Below, piece by piece: positions 11,616 to 25,075 of a DNA stretch of 64,000 bases. The position numbers were made by a program, and so were the translations under genes. Source of the DNA: Globodera rostochiensis. Lineage: Eukaryota > Nematoda > Chromadorea > Rhabditida > Heteroderidae. The stretch covers positions 1,250,142 to 1,314,141 of the forward strand of contig JAEVLN010000005.1 of NCBI GenBank assembly GCA_018350325.1, given 5' to 3'. A model generated the notes under the pieces. It saw only the letters and a program-made list of their open reading frames with translations, searched no databases and had not been told where the DNA came from. Each line of letters starts with the position of its first letter. The stretch's first letter is position 1.

Positions 11616-13627
11616 ATGGCTTCACAAAATGGCATTGAAATGGCATCTGATCAACTTCAGCGACAGACATTCAAGGTGTTTTTGTTTTTCTGGCCTGGCT
11701 TTTGTTTTTTTATTTTCGTACCAAAATCAGAACGATTTGCGAGAAGCATAATTGTCCAACTTCCATTGACAGATTGGCATCATCGGTGGCACTGGGCTCG
11801 AGGACCCGCACATAATGGAACGCAATGGTGAACTACGAATGACGACTCCATTTGGGGTACCGTCAGACGCTTTGATTGAGGGCAATGTTGCGGGCATTCC
11901 GTGTGTGCTGTTGTCTCGGTGAATGCTTTTTTTGCCTTTACTATCAAAAAAAAAATTTAAAACATTTTGCCGTGTTGTTAATCCGCGCTAATTTGTGACT
12001 GACTCTGATCATTAAGGCACGGCCGTCGTCACCAATTGTCTCCGACCAACATAAACTATCGGGCAAACATTTGGGCGCTGAAGCGGGCCGGCGTCAGCGT
12101 GATCATCGCGGCAAACGCGTGCGGTTCTTTGCAAGAGGAGTTGGAGCCGGGCAAAGTTGTGTTGGTCGACTCGTTCATCGACAGGTGGAGGCAGCAGAGA
12201 AATAACACGGCGGATTTTTGTTCAAAAATTACTAAAAATATGCTTCTGAATTTGATCATTTTTTGTTTAAAGATTATCGTGTGAGGTTTTTAGTGGAGAA
12301 AAAGTGACAAACAATTTAAGTTAGTAATCTTAAGAAAAAATAGTTAAATAACCTATTTCTTAACGTTTTGATTTTTCAAAATCAATTGTTTGATCGCGGT
12401 GAAAAGTACCGAATCCTCCTCCTTTTCATTTTTATTGGCATTGGCACAGGACGACAAAGCGTGAGCAGACCTTCTACGACGGCGAGCCGGGGCATCCGCC
12501 GGGCGTCTGCCACCTGCCGATGCATCCCGCGTTTAGTGAGCGGCTGCGACACGCACTTGTCACAACAGCGGCGCGTTTGGGTGTTGCGCATCGTGACCAC
12601 GGCGTGCTGGTGTGCGTGGAGGGCCCGCGCTTCTCTACGCGGGCGGAAAGCGAACTGTTCCGCCGTTGGGGTGCCGACCTCGTCGGTATGACAATGTGCC
12701 CGGAGGTGCCGTACTCCAAACCCATTAAACTTTTGAACTCTTCTAAATTTCAGGCAGTGCTAGCCAAGGAGTTGGGCATTCCGTACGCTTCGATGGCTGT
12801 TGTGACTGACTTTGACTGCTGGCGAGACACAGCGGAGGGCGTAAGTTTAGGGAAGTTGCAAAGCCATTCCGATACATATAATTAAGTGTCATTTAAGCCT
12901 TATTACGTTTTAAATGGCAATTGAATCGTTTAAAATTTTTTAAAATGGTAAAAAGATTTATACTGCTTTCTGTTCTAACCAATCGCATAATTTAAACGTT
13001 TGTTTAACATTGAAGAAAACTTAAAAAGTTAATTTTGAGTGTTTAATGAGTTTGGTGCCCAACTTGGTAATACTCCAGTTTGTCCGTCCTTTTGTTATCA
13101 TTCTTTTTTTTTGTTACTTTTACAGGTCAGCATTTCTCTGGTGGACGAAATGATGCGAAAGAACGCAAATTTGATGCAGAATCTTTTCATAGAGGCCATA
13201 AAAGAAGTTGCCGGACGAAAGGACGAGTTCATTATTGAGGCACAAAAGGCCAAGGTGGTCTTAGAGTCAAAATTTCAAAAAAATGACCCCTTAAATTGCT
13301 GTTTAATAATTAGAGACGAGATTTATATTGACTAAAAAACCGCGAAATATTGACTTAAAATATTGACCAAAAACCCCAAAAAGTGCCAAAATATTGATTA
13401 AAAAATTCGCAAAAACTGACCTAATTCAGTCAAATTTTGCGTCTGGGCTTCTCTCATGATTCCCTATTCGCAAAAAAATAGGTTAAAACCTGAAAATCTC
13501 GTCTCTATTAATAATTAGTTTTATTAAGGGTTCGAACATTCCTTTTTTTAATGGTCACTTTAAGCAACTGGCGGCTGCCTCTGTCATGGAAGGCGAGGTG
13601 AAACTGAACTTTGACCATTTGAATTAG
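11616..13627 (+). CDS. MTAP: S-methyl-5'-thioadenosine phosphorylase
   Basis: Phosphorolysis of methylthioadenosine to adenine and methylthioribose-1-phosphate: purine and methionine salvage after polyamine synthesis, cytosolic. Seven exons: 11616-11675, 11773-11918, 12017-12184, 12450-12705, 12754-12840, 13126-13254 and 13565-13627, giving 302 residues (human enzyme 283). Visible family motifs in order: [12 protein letters not shown] (phosphate/nucleoside binding start), [93 protein letters not shown]. The latter parts match MTAP rather than general purine nucleoside phosphorylase. The start was chosen because the 20-codon first exon ends in a GT donor in phase with the IGIIGG exon. GC content is higher in exon 4 than in its neighbours. 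Intron 6 carries a hAT-like MITE. The gene appears intact. Confidence 0.95.
13311..13507. mobile_element. hAT-like MITE with perfect 8-bp duplication
   Basis: A 197-bp element in MTAP intron 6. Its ends TAGAGACGAGATTT and AAATCTCGTCTCTA are inverted, and both flanks read TTAATAAT (13303-13310 and 13508-13515). Terminal TAGAG fits the hAT YARNG pattern. No ORF; related to the element at 10633-10717. Confidence 0.93.
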
Positions 13628-14401
13628 TTTCCGACTGAAGAACAATTCGATGATTATTTTATTCCAATTAATAAGAATTAAACGGCACCTTTCTTGCTTT
13701 CTTCACACATATGCCTTTTTGTTTAATTTGTTAGTGCTTTCGCGATCATCATTTCGAGTTTAAGTCTGTCTAACTTTTTTGAGTCGAGTTTCGGGCTTCG
13801 AGTGTGAAAAACGTCGAGTTTATTTTTCCAAATGATTGGAAAAAAAAATTCAATGACAAAATGGCTCATCGAATATTCATAGTTCAATATTCAAATTTTA
13901 GCAGCCATTTGATTTCTCAAATCTGTCATAAAATAAATTTTCGAAGCGATTGATATTTTTTTGAACATTTTAGTCCTTTTCAAGGGAAAATAATTAATTA
14001 TTCTTTTTTTCTTAACAAAAAAAGTGGCCCAATTTTTATTCAAATAATTCGAACTGTGGTCAGGGCGATTTCGGGGTCCGGGGGACCCAAGAGGCCAAAC
14101 CCGGACTACCCCCGAATTCGCCCTGACCCACGACATTTTGAGCCTCACCCCCGAAATCGCCCTGACCCCCGACATTTTGAGCCTCAAGAAAAGCCTCGTC
14201 ATTCTAAAAATTAAAAAAAGAGAAAGAAACAAAAATCCTCACCACGTCTTTTTTCGCTTTTGCCCTACGTTTTTTAACTTTTGCTGGACTCAATGTGCTG
14301 GACTCACTTTGTTTCATTGGTTAAAATAACTCTCATTCTTCCATGGAGCAATTTTAATTAATTCTTATCGAGTTTAGAAGTTTCGTAATTTATTAGATAA
14401 A
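13628..14401. other. intergenic, MTAP to RICTOR
   Basis: AT-rich sequence apart from the repeat block at 14059-14188. Segments near 13755-13820 contain loose gagtcgagttt/cgagtgt repeats. No gene seen. Confidence 0.5.
14059..14188. repeat. foldback plus 39-bp tandem duplication
   Basis: GTCAGGGCGATTTCGGGG (from 14059) is inverted at 14109-14127 as CCCCGAATTCGCCCTGAC. The right arm with its tail CGACATTTTGAGCCTCA is then duplicated once in tandem (about 14111-14188). It probably derives from a small DNA element. Confidence 0.75.
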
Positions 14402-17400
14402 ATGCGAAATTTGACAAAAGTGGACCCAAAAAATTTGCCAGTGCTAAATTCAATGAAAGGTGAGCAAAATAAAGAAATTGAATTTCTCGTTTTTCATTCA
14501 TTTAAAATTTATTTTCTCACTTATGAACTGATTTTTTTCTCGAAATATCCAAAAAAATCCAAGCAGGAAAGACGCAAGGCCGTGCGGTGTCGAGAGAAGC
14601 AATTGACGAATTGAAACTTTTGTCAAGAATCAATGGACTGTTCTCCGTCAATGTCCAAGAAGGGCAATGCCAAAATGACCAAGCGGATGTGTTGCAGGTA
14701 CACCTCGACAAAGTGACCGTAATAAATCTATCTAATGGAAGAAAAGGAAAGAAATGGAAGCCATTTCAAGTGCCTGTTTGGTAAGAATCAAAAGGAAAAA
14801 AGAAAGTTCGGTTTCCTTCGAAGCAAGTTCAAAATAATATTAAGCTAGGAATTGAATAAAAGGCGAGCCCGGGTTTAATTTCTGCACAAAAATACATTTA
14901 AATAAATCAATTGTTTTTCGGTGTTAGTAATCCAAATAAAATATTAAAAATCATTTTTTATAATACGAAAAAAGCCTAGCCTTCGGGGCATTAAACAAAA
15001 CTCATTTGCTTTTAAAGGTACTGTTCGATGTTGACGAAATTTTGGTCGGCAAAAAAAGAGGAGAAGCCGTGCAAAGAGTTGAAGAGGCCATTGCGGACAA
15101 AATTTTTGGCGAGTCGTTCAGTTTTGGTGGGAAATGCGCCGTTCGAATCGCAACTTTGCGCATTGTGTCGCATTTATGTGCCGGAAACGAAAAATGGGTG
15201 GTGAAAATGCTGCAGCAAAATATCGACCTCATTGTGCTGAGGTAGCAAAATCATAATTAAGGCAGAGAAAACTTAAAAATGCCTCGGGCATCTTTTTTGA
15301 ATTTCTGTATTTAGCAAATTAGGCACTTTTTCAAGCTTGATGCGTCGGAACCGGAGATAAGCGCCGGTCGGGGACGGCATAAGGGGACGGGGCTTAACCC
15401 CAATCAAAACGATGACTACGAGTCAAAACTCAGTTTAACCCACCAATATTGGGACCAGAAGATGCGAAATATTCTAAACAAACATTTAATATTTAGGGCA
15501 CTCCATGTCCGTGAAGTGTCTGAAATTGAACGCTGTGAAGCGCTTTACCTGATCACCTCAATGTTTTCGGCACTTTCTGCGCGGTCCGTCTCCGTTTTGG
15601 TCGGGTGGTGGCGCTTCCAACTGTTTGCCAAAAATGTGCTGCATTTTCTAATAAATGTTTCGGTCGGCGGCTTTCCATCCGCCGAGGATTTGCCGTTAAA
15701 AAATACGCCGACCCCTGAGGACAAAATGCCGACTACGAACAGGCATCTTTCATTTGGAGAAATTTTTCCGAAACTTAGGGGAAAAAACTTAACCTTTTGA
15801 AAAACAAATATAGTGAGGAGCCTAAATGGCAACAAAAAGTCAATAAATTGTGCATTCATCCAGCCAACCAATAAAATAAACAAATTTTTTGCATTTAATG
15901 CAATCTCAGAAAATTCTTCGTTATTGCCTCCGGCATTCTGTTGGAGCTTTTGGCCCGTTTCCCCTCAATGTTCTTGGCCCTGAACGTCGGTCTCGGCTGG
16001 CTCACTCGGCTAATGCACAAATGCTTCGAGACTGACAATGCACTTTTGGCCCGCATTGGAGCCCAATTGTTGGCCAATTTGGTGGACTGTCCGGAGGTCA
16101 GGAGGCGAGGGGAGCTTCAACTGTTGATTCAGGTTCAGTCCGCGTTTTCTCTGATCAAAAAGTGATTTTATCCGTTTTGATTTGAAGGGTCAATTGGGTT
16201 TTTTAAGATTTTCAAATTTTTAGCAAATTTTTGCGCCTCTGTTGGATGTTACCATTTTTTCGGCATCACTGGGCGCAAATCAACCATCTGAGAATACGAT
16301 TCTTCGCAAACTTCAACTCTGCGCCAATTGTCTTGCCGATCTGTTGAACACATGGCCCGGCTTTTTTGTCTGTTTTGCTGTGGATAATTATAAGCACAGC
16401 CCATGTTTAAGGTGTGAAAATAATTAAATTGTAAAAAAATACTTTTTAAATTGTTTAAATATGAGCCTATTTAAAAAAAACATTTGTTGTGTTTTGGTTA
16501 CTAATAGCTCTTTTCTTTTTTTTCGAATCAAATTTTGTTTGATTTGGTTGGCTTTGAAAAGGGTTATTTATGGTGCAAAAATTAGAGGGGGGGGGGAGTT
16601 GGCATTAATTACCCATTCCTATGTTTTTTGCGGGGGGGGGGGAGTTGGCATTAATTACCCATTTTCTATGTTTTTTGCATGCAGATATATATTTATTTAA
16701 TTTCAGCATTATTATGTTCCTCAAAAGCACTTCTTATTGGGTAAAACAACACGAGAAACTGATGGGTGTTGAAGTTTTTAGCCGAATGTTGTGCCTTCCG
16801 TATGCAAACAAAGAATTGTCGACATGGGACGAAGCAATGCAATTCTTTGGTAGCAGCTTTTTTTGGAATGAATGCTTTTAGGTATCTCCGGGGATTCAGA
16901 AGAATTGAAATGTTTCTTTCATTATGCCAAATTTGCATTTTTGAAATTTAAATGTGCCAATTAAAGAAAGAGTCCAAATGCCCGATCCGTACAAGGCTTC
17001 GCTTAGTGAGGATTTTGTGCTGGCCGAACTCCCTTTTCTTCGTTCAACGTTGCAAGTAAAATCAAAATTATATTCATTCAAATGATGCAAATTGAATAAA
17101 AAGCAAAATCGTAAATTTATTTTTCTAAAAATCCTTTAATTATTAATTTCATAAATTAATTAAATTAATAGTTTATTTAATTTTATTTAATCAATGAACT
17201 AGGTTGTGTAATTAAATGTACCCAAATTAAGACTGAAAGTACGGACCTGTTCAAAGCTTTCCAGTCAATTCGTGTGTATGCGCTGTGTCATTCCGGGCTT
17301 CCTGAGGTCAATTTATGTCTTTGATGGTGTTGTTGTTTTTGAAAAAGCGCCAATTTTTGCTTTAAGGCGCTGATTCGTACGATCATACAAAGTCCGGACA

Positions 17401-20400
17401 GTCCTTGTGCCGTCAAAGCGACACTTTTACTCGCCGACATTCTTCACATTGTCTGCTGTATTTATTTAAACTCTCAAATCAATTTTTGGCCACAATTTGT
17501 ATTTGGCCTTTCGGAGTTTTGGGAATTAAATAACCATTCTTTAATTAAATCTACCGTATCTTCAAGGCTACCGTATACTTGCCAAGAGAATGGCGCCTGA
17601 AGGCCCACGGCGTTGCTGAGCTTGTCAACCGGGCAGCGCAAGCATTTCAGCCTGCACAATTTGGGGAGCACACCGGTGATGAGCATTTGAAGAATGCCGA
17701 TTTGGACTGGACCAACTCAAACGAAAATTGCAGGTAAATTGAGAAAACAAAAATTCCTCCAGAATTGAATTGAGTTCATTTTAAATGTTATTATCGTTTA
17801 ATTAAAGCAACGCAATAACACTTTATGCGCGACTTGAACAAATTGAACGTTTACGCGCCCGTCCTGTCGAAGAAAAATTGTGCGAAATGGACACTTTTTT
17901 CCTGGCCAATTTGGGGCACGATGGGCAACAGCAGCAGAAGAGACGAAGAAGCAGCGAACATTCCGTGCCAAGCCGACATTCGTCGAAGGCGAGCAGCAGT
18001 GGCCCAACAGCGGAGGAGCACAAAGCGGCGGTGGCCAAAGACGAAATTGAGGGTAAACGTACACTTTCTATATCGTCATATCCAATTTCTTTAACCCTTT
18101 AGGGTTTCTCGCAGTTTTGGACGATTTGTTGCCAAAGGCATTCGTCATAACGCCTTCAAATTTGGGCCAACAAACGTCACATGCGCCAAAAATGTATAAG
18201 TCAAGTTCAGCAACGAATATCACCGGCGTCGGTGTTGGCGTTCCGATTCTGGCGCCAATTCAAATTCAACACAAAAATTCCGCCGAAGGGCACACCAAAC
18301 AACCGACGGCCCCTCAATGGCCAGTGGTTTGGCACATTTTGCACACAGTTGGCAATAATCTGGGCGGAAAGTCTGTGGACAAATGCGTCCCAATGCTTGA
18401 CCAAGTGAGCCAAAGCATTAAATAAACGTAAAACTCTCTTTTTAATGCATTTTCTTTTTAGTAGGAATGTTCGAGACTCTAAATTTAGCGAGATTTGACC
18501 TCGATACTCTCGAACATTCCTAACTCAATTTTATTCGATACTTTTGTGACCTTCGATTCGTAATTAATTGAAAATTGGAGTCGCCTTGGATTTGAGTTTA
18601 ACGCGTTTAAATCTCAGTTTATGCCGAATCATTTCAGCTGGTCCACCATTTTTTGCCCTCCAATCGCCAATTTTTACGTCGCGACATTGACGCCCTCTCC
18701 GTGGCGTGTGGCCAACAATGTTTCCGACTTCTCTGTGTTTGTGCCCACTCATCGGCCTCCGTTGGCCTCGACAATTCCCATTGGGCTGCGCAACAGGTGA
18801 TGACGTTGACTGTTTTTTTGTTGTTAAATATTTATTCATTCTACAGGTGGCGAGTTTTTTGCTCAATTTCTGTGCGCAACTTCAAATTATGGGGGTACAA
18901 TTTGAATTTATGTCCAAAATAAAAATGTTTAACGCTTTTCAGGAAAATGATAGCATTTTCTGCTCGAGAAGTCCCCTACATTCCGGGGTCCGCTATTATT
19001 TTGCAATTTTGCGAATTATTTCTTCACATTCGGCCGGCCAAAAACTGCTCGAGCAAACTGCTGTAAATCAATTGTAAGAAGAGCATTTATTCTTTTATTT
19101 GTTTAATTTTAAGGCTTTACGAAGTCGCACTAAAACCTTCGACGTGCAATTCGGTGATAAAATTGATTTTAGTCAGTTTGGATTACTTTCCAAGCGTCGA
19201 AACAGACGGGCAGGGAATATTTGCACGAGGACTTCTTGAAGCTGTACTTCTCCATTCAACACTGAACGAGGTACACTTATTGGTGGTGGGCCTGCGCGAT
19301 TCATCAATTTCAGTGTTTGTATCTCTTTTTTGAATTGACGGTAAATATCAAAAGGTTTCCTTTAATATTTGCGTCATGGATGTGTTATATGCCAAATCAT
19401 ATGCGTTAATCTCATGAAAAAGTATGAAAAATAATAATCAAATTTATTACTAAAATTGAGATCGGAATTTTGAAAAGGCCTGCCCCGTGTACCCGGAAAA
19501 TCCGGGTTTTTATAAAAAATACCTGATCAGGTCTACCGGGGCCGGTCCAATCACTACTAAAATGGCAAAAAAAAAGTTTAAAAAAATAATTGAAACTCTC
19601 ATAATAATTATTATACTCTATTCATATATCATTCAGTCCATCAAAAAGTGGGCCATCCGTTTGCTGAACGTGTTCATCACTCTCGAACAGCTTGGCCATC
19701 TGCCAACCTTTGTCTGTTGGCATTGGACACTCAACTTGGCATTCCGACAGCTGTCAAATCCTTCCCTGAAAATTGTTCGACGCGCCGTCAAATTCTTGCT
19801 CAATTGGTTGCCGGTTGGTTATAAAATTATTAATGAGACACAATTAAATAGCTCGGATTTGAGTCGCTTCGGAATAGTGGTCGATTAACTTTCAAATGTC
19901 AACATTTAATTGTTTTTTTAAATTAGTTTATTTTACAGAAATGTCCGTTGGAGGCACGCAAAACGGCGATCGTTCTGCTAAAAAACTCAAAATTGACTCT
20001 GCTTGGAAATTTGGGAATGCTTTTGGAGGTATTTTAGACAAATCACTAACAATAAGAACGGGCGAGATAAGCTCGTCATAATTTATGAATTGTGCCAAAT
20101 TATTTCCTTTTTTTTTTACTTTTTAAATTTAATTCGAATTTCGGTAACATAACATTTTTATTTTTGGTGTTCTTGTATGGCGATTGGGACGAAGTTTCGC
20201 TTTGTGAAAACGGGCAATTGGCAAAAAAAGCGCTTCGGGCGTGGAAAGACGTGAGTTTTGATAATGAATTATTTTCTCTTTATTTTTTTGAGACTTTTTA
20301 AGCCTTAAATTTTGGGTAATTAAAAAGGCTTTTTGAAGCATTTCAATTTGTGCTACGTGGACATTGTTGAGGAAAGAATGAGAAAGACTTTGTTTATAAA

Positions 20401-23400
20401 CAACGGCGAAACATTTCAACAAAAGCGCTCAATGGACGGACATTTTGCCAGAGCATCGTTTAATGAGTAATTCAAAATTTTGAAATTTTTTTAATAAAAT
20501 AAACGAGCTATTTCGTTATTTGAGTTAATCTCAGATTCATTTTAAGCGGATTTTTTCTGCTTAAAATTCCTTAATTTTTCAAAGATCTCCGAACTGATCT
20601 GGTCTAATAGCTATTTCTATGTACATTAAATAATCAGTCTGATCACTTGTTTGAACCAATTTATTCGATAATTACCAATCATCGCATATTAAGCGAAAAC
20701 GGCAAATGTCAGCCGTGCATATTCACTCCCGAACATTTGTATGGCCAATTGATTCGCACAAAAACTGGCCAAGCGCTTCTCCAAGCCGAATGCGCTGTTG
20801 ATGACGTTGTTAAAACACTCCAAAACTTTTTGTTGAGCACAAATGTTGATCAAAAACGGGTAAAAGGTAAGTTTTAATGGATAAACATAAACGTTTTATA
20901 ATTTGCATAATTCCTCCAGCTTCCCTTCTCGCCTTGGCACATTTGCTGGCCAACGTCGACCCCTACCGGACACAGTTTTTTGTTGCCAAAACTTCTTCTG
21001 AAGCCTTTTGCGGTTCAATTGCTTCTTTGGTCCAATTGCTTTGCCAATGTGTGGAGCAGCAGCAGTCGCTTTGCGTCCGCGGATTCGCACTTTGGGCCAT
21101 GAATATTGCCGCGAATGGAAACGGACGGGGCAAGTTTATAAATTTATGTTTTTATTTATTTATTATAAAGCATTAGACTGGTAAAAGGTCCCACTAAGCC
21201 TCCGCTCGGCTTTCGTAGGCTTAGATCTAAGCCTCAACTCGGCTTAAGCTCTTTAGGCTTAGATCTAAGCCTCCGCTCGGCTTAAGCTCCTAAGGCTTGG
21301 GCCAAAGCCTCGCTTTTGGAAATTTAAAAAAGTTTAATTTCATATCGAATCAACAATAGACAAAATGTTGCGTAATTCAGTGGCCGGACTTCTCACGGCT
21401 TCGGGTTGGGAGTGTGGGCAATTTGTCGGAAAGTGCATTGAAACTTTGACATCAAGTGCACTTAATTGTTCTAAAATGTCAAAATGGGACGGAAGAGACG
21501 ACAACGCGTCAACCGCATCTGATCAGAGTCCGATTTTCAGCGGCAGAAAGCCTTTTTATGCCAGAAAGTGCCAAAAACTCGACGACAACGATGATTTGGA
21601 ACATCGGCCAAGAATTTGCACTGAATTTCCGAGAAGGATTGTGCAAAAATCGAGAAACATTAATAGGTGTTAATTAACAACTTTATTAATAAAATCGTTT
21701 GATTTGTTAAGAATTTTACGTTCCGCCTCATTGACGTCATATTCGCGATCAAATAAAGTTGAATTACAGTCATTCGTTAAAGCCAGACAGAAGTCATTTG
21801 ACCAGCTTCGGTTGCGTGAACAAATTCCATTGGATTTCGAAAGAATTCGTTGTTTAGGCGAATCATTTGCCTCAGTGAAAAAAGGTAAATAAATACATTT
21901 TAGAATGAAAATAATTTTAAAATATTATTTTTAAAACAATTTTTATACAACTTCAATATTTTAGGTAGGAATGAAATAAATAATAAAAATAAATTGTAGG
22001 TGTGACGATATTATAATAATAATTTAGAATTTGGACTTGTACCAATCATTAGCAACTTAATTAGCACTCAAAGACTGTCAAACATTGCGGAAAAAGGCAA
22101 TTCCACGGAAAATGAGCACAATCATCGATTCATCTCCGAAAAAGAGGTGTCTGAAAGTAATTTAACTAATGCAATTTTATTTTCTAAGAATTTTTTGAGC
22201 AGAACAATTAATAAATTTGAATAATTTTTTTCAAATATTTTAGAACAGTGCGCTGATTGCCTACAGAAAGTTTTTGGTGACTGCCGGCGAGATCAATGAA
22301 TACGATGTGAGCAAAAGAAATATTGGCCTTTATACGCCAACGGAAGATGGCCAACAGAAGGGAATCTTCTTGCCAACTTTGTTCAACATTTTCGGCGTAA
22401 AATTTTTTTAAATTTTATGTCTAATTAATTGACTGTCTAACTCTCTCTGTGCTTCCGTTAGTGGCGAGTCCCTCTCTTTCTATCCTATTAAGTAGGGTGG
22501 CACGGGACCGGGACCGGGATTTCCCGGTTTTTTCAGGTCCCGGTCCCGTGCCACTCTACTATTAAGTGCCGGCGGGTCCAATCGTCTCAAATTCAAAAAA
22601 AGAGACACAAATAACATTAGTTAAAAATTCCGGAGATTGTTCGACAATCGCATCCCCCCCCCCCCCGAATTCTCCGAATTTTGATACACATTTTTAGAGA
22701 ATTTCCTTGGAGAGAACAAACGACAACAAAATGTTCGAGCAGCGCCAAAATATTACGCGACATAATAAATGGCGGTGCATTTTTTGTGCCAATAAACAAT
22801 ACCAAATTTGGCCGGGAAACTGTAAGGAAATTGCTTATGCGGGACAGAGCTTTGAAGTGATTTCACTGATCGATCGGTTGGCCAACAACGAAATCGGAAC
22901 CGCAAATTCAAACAATCAAATCGCCAAGCTGTTGAGGTGCGGTCACTTTTAAAAGCACGGATTTTATAGAAAGACGGAGTCTCCCATGTCCTTTTTTGCT
23001 TTTTTTCGTTAGATTTTTTAAAATTATCGTTTTTTCGAAATTAAAGCCATACAAATACAAAAAAGTATTCCAGAAAAATTTGAACGCGAAAAGGCTGTTT
23101 TGAGCTTCTCTCTTCAAATCCTAGGCGATGCAAAAAAGGCATTTGCTTGAAAATGCCATTTCTTCCGACAATAAATTCATCATAATATTTCAATTTGAAA
23201 TTTGAAAAATTGCAGAAAATTTTTTTTCAATAGGAAGTACATTTTTTTCGTGCATTAGAGACCGAGAGGAATCGATTAGCTTTTTTTTCTCTAATTTTGT
23301 GATTTTAGGCTGTTCAGAGATGGGCCAACCGCCGTCTTTCAAGACCAATGCCTAATTTCGGATGTTTTACAACTGATTTCCAACTCAAAAACAACGTCGC

Positions 23401-23447
23401 TTGACGTGCGCTGCACAATTTACGAATTATTTGCATTTGCTTTTTAA
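14402..23447 (+). CDS. rict-1: RICTOR, scaffold subunit of TORC2
   Basis: Rapamycin-insensitive companion of TOR; an armadillo/HEAT-type scaffold that defines TOR complex 2 upstream of AKT/SGK. About 29 exons give roughly 1,500 residues (human 1,708). Anchors: RICTOR_N-like helices (GILLELLARFPSMFLALN near 15935; LRKLQLCANCLADLLNTWPG near 16300); ALIRTIIQSPDSPCAVKATL (17367-); SLDYFPS (19114-); VDIVEERMRK near 20365; the family hallmark EHLYGQLIRTKTGQALLQAE (20724-20783), then LLALAHLLANV (20920-); a Cys pair WRCIFCANK (22698-) where human RICTOR has its Zn-binding CLYC; and C-terminal helices ending FAFAF-stop at 23447. The start was chosen at 14402 because exon 1 joins in phase to 14567. 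The intron before 21360 uses a GC donor. Junctions near 15577, 20166 and 20467 are not canonical or not resolved. Introns hold several MITEs. Confidence 0.9.
16586..16678 (+). repeat. 46-bp tandem duplication in RICTOR intron
   Basis: Two adjacent copies of a G-run followed by AGTTGGCATTAATTACCCAT and a tail CTATGTTTTTTGC. The second copy ends just before the acceptor of the exon at 16707. Confidence 0.85.
18462..18522. mobile_element. 61-bp foldback MITE in RICTOR intron
   Basis: GGAATGTTCGAGA is inverted as TCTCGAACATTCC, with TA at each end. This fits a Tc1/mariner-type TA duplication; no 8-bp duplication is present. Confidence 0.7.
21178..21318. repeat. AAGCCT/AGGCTT simple-repeat element in RICTOR intron
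   Basis: Interspersed AAGCCTCCGCTCGGCTT-like and complementary AGGCTTAGATCTAAGCCT units form a self-complementary block of about 140 bp in the GC-AG intron 21130-21359. Its architecture resembles the arms of the hAT-like elements elsewhere in the window. Confidence 0.65.
22493..22558. mobile_element. 66-bp hAT-like MITE with perfect 8-bp duplication
   Basis: Ends TAGGGTGGCACGGGACC and GGTCCCGTGCCACTCTA; the flanks both read CTATTAAG (22485-22492 and 22559-22566). The whole element is two GGGACC-type arms around a short loop. It lies in a RICTOR intron. Confidence 0.95.
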
Positions 23448-23576
23448 CAATTTTATTTGTTTTTATTTTGATTCTTCTAACATTTTTTATATTCTATTTT
23501 TAAATTTACGATGTAGCAAATATTATTATTTGAATAAATTTATTACTAAATTGAGTCCAAATGCCTCCCCCCTCCC

Positions 23577-23632
23577 CCCCCTACTAAACCCTTGGCCAAA
23601 GGGCCCCCCTACTAAACCCTTGGCCAAAGGGC
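23577..23632 (+). repeat. 28-bp tandem duplication
   Basis: CCTACTAAACCCTTGGCCAA followed by AGGGC occurs twice in a row in a C-rich stretch after the RICTOR stop. No gene is seen from 23448 to 24116. Confidence 0.8.
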
Positions 23633-24116
23633 CCACAACTGACATTTTATTTGGACAGAGTGGCCAGCCCGCACGCAAACATCACCCACCCCCCACCCTC
23701 TCAACCCCAAACATGGAAGTCAGCATTTTCCAATTTGGTTTGGCACGACTAATAATTTTTTTGCCCATTGTTCAAAGAGCTGAAACTGTTAATGTCCATA
23801 GTCTAAATCGGTCAATGCCTTTCGGGAACCGGTTTTGTGACCGCCAAAAATTTGAACTTCTTTGGAACATATTCTCGAATCCATTGCATTTTCTGCACAT
23901 AAGTCTTACTGGTAATCTCATCGAAAAAATTTTACCAAAAATAAATATGCATGTGAAAACTGTCAATAAACAGATGAACAGTTTTATGAACCAGATCGCT
24001 TATAATAATGCACAAAATAAACCTAAACAGCCGATAGACTACAGTCAGTTCGATGGAAATTGATCAGAAAATGGTGCATAATCTCCTCTGATCAGCTGAT
24101 CACATCCGAATCAGCT

Positions 24117-24618
<502 letters not shown>

Positions 24619-25075
24619 AACCTATGCTTAAGTCGCATGACAAAGTACCTCCAATATTTTTACTTATATCGATTAATATATATAAACTATTAATAAAAAA
24701 AAAAGAAAATATTAATAAAAAATGACAAAAAAGTCATTGTAATTGAATTTTAATATAATTTTGTTGAAACAGATCACTCAAAAAGACAGTGACCATAATC
24801 GGAGCAATATTCGGCGGCGGGGTCGCCAAAGGGGCTTAATTGGTAAAATTACTAATTTTCTATAATTAGTAATTAGTCAGAAAATTATAATTTGGGCAAA
24901 ACTTTTTGTAAGTTTCACGCAATTATATTTAAGCAACTGATTATTCTTAACAACCCAAACTTTTTAAAAGATTTACTCATAAACCCGAGTTTGTCATAAA
25001 CTGCCTAATCAAAATTACCCATAAAAAATGTGCACATTTTGGTCAATTTAGCAAAATCATATTCTGATCGAAACG

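Noticed and set aside
11616..13627. General purine nucleoside phosphorylase
   Set aside because: [14 protein letters not shown] and the [10 protein letters not shown] segment match methylthioadenosine phosphorylase better.
23401..24063. 220-codon frame after RICTOR
   Set aside because: It starts inside the last RICTOR exon frame region, has AT-rich and C-rich low complexity and no domain; it overlaps the duplicated 3' flank of the ubiquitin gene.
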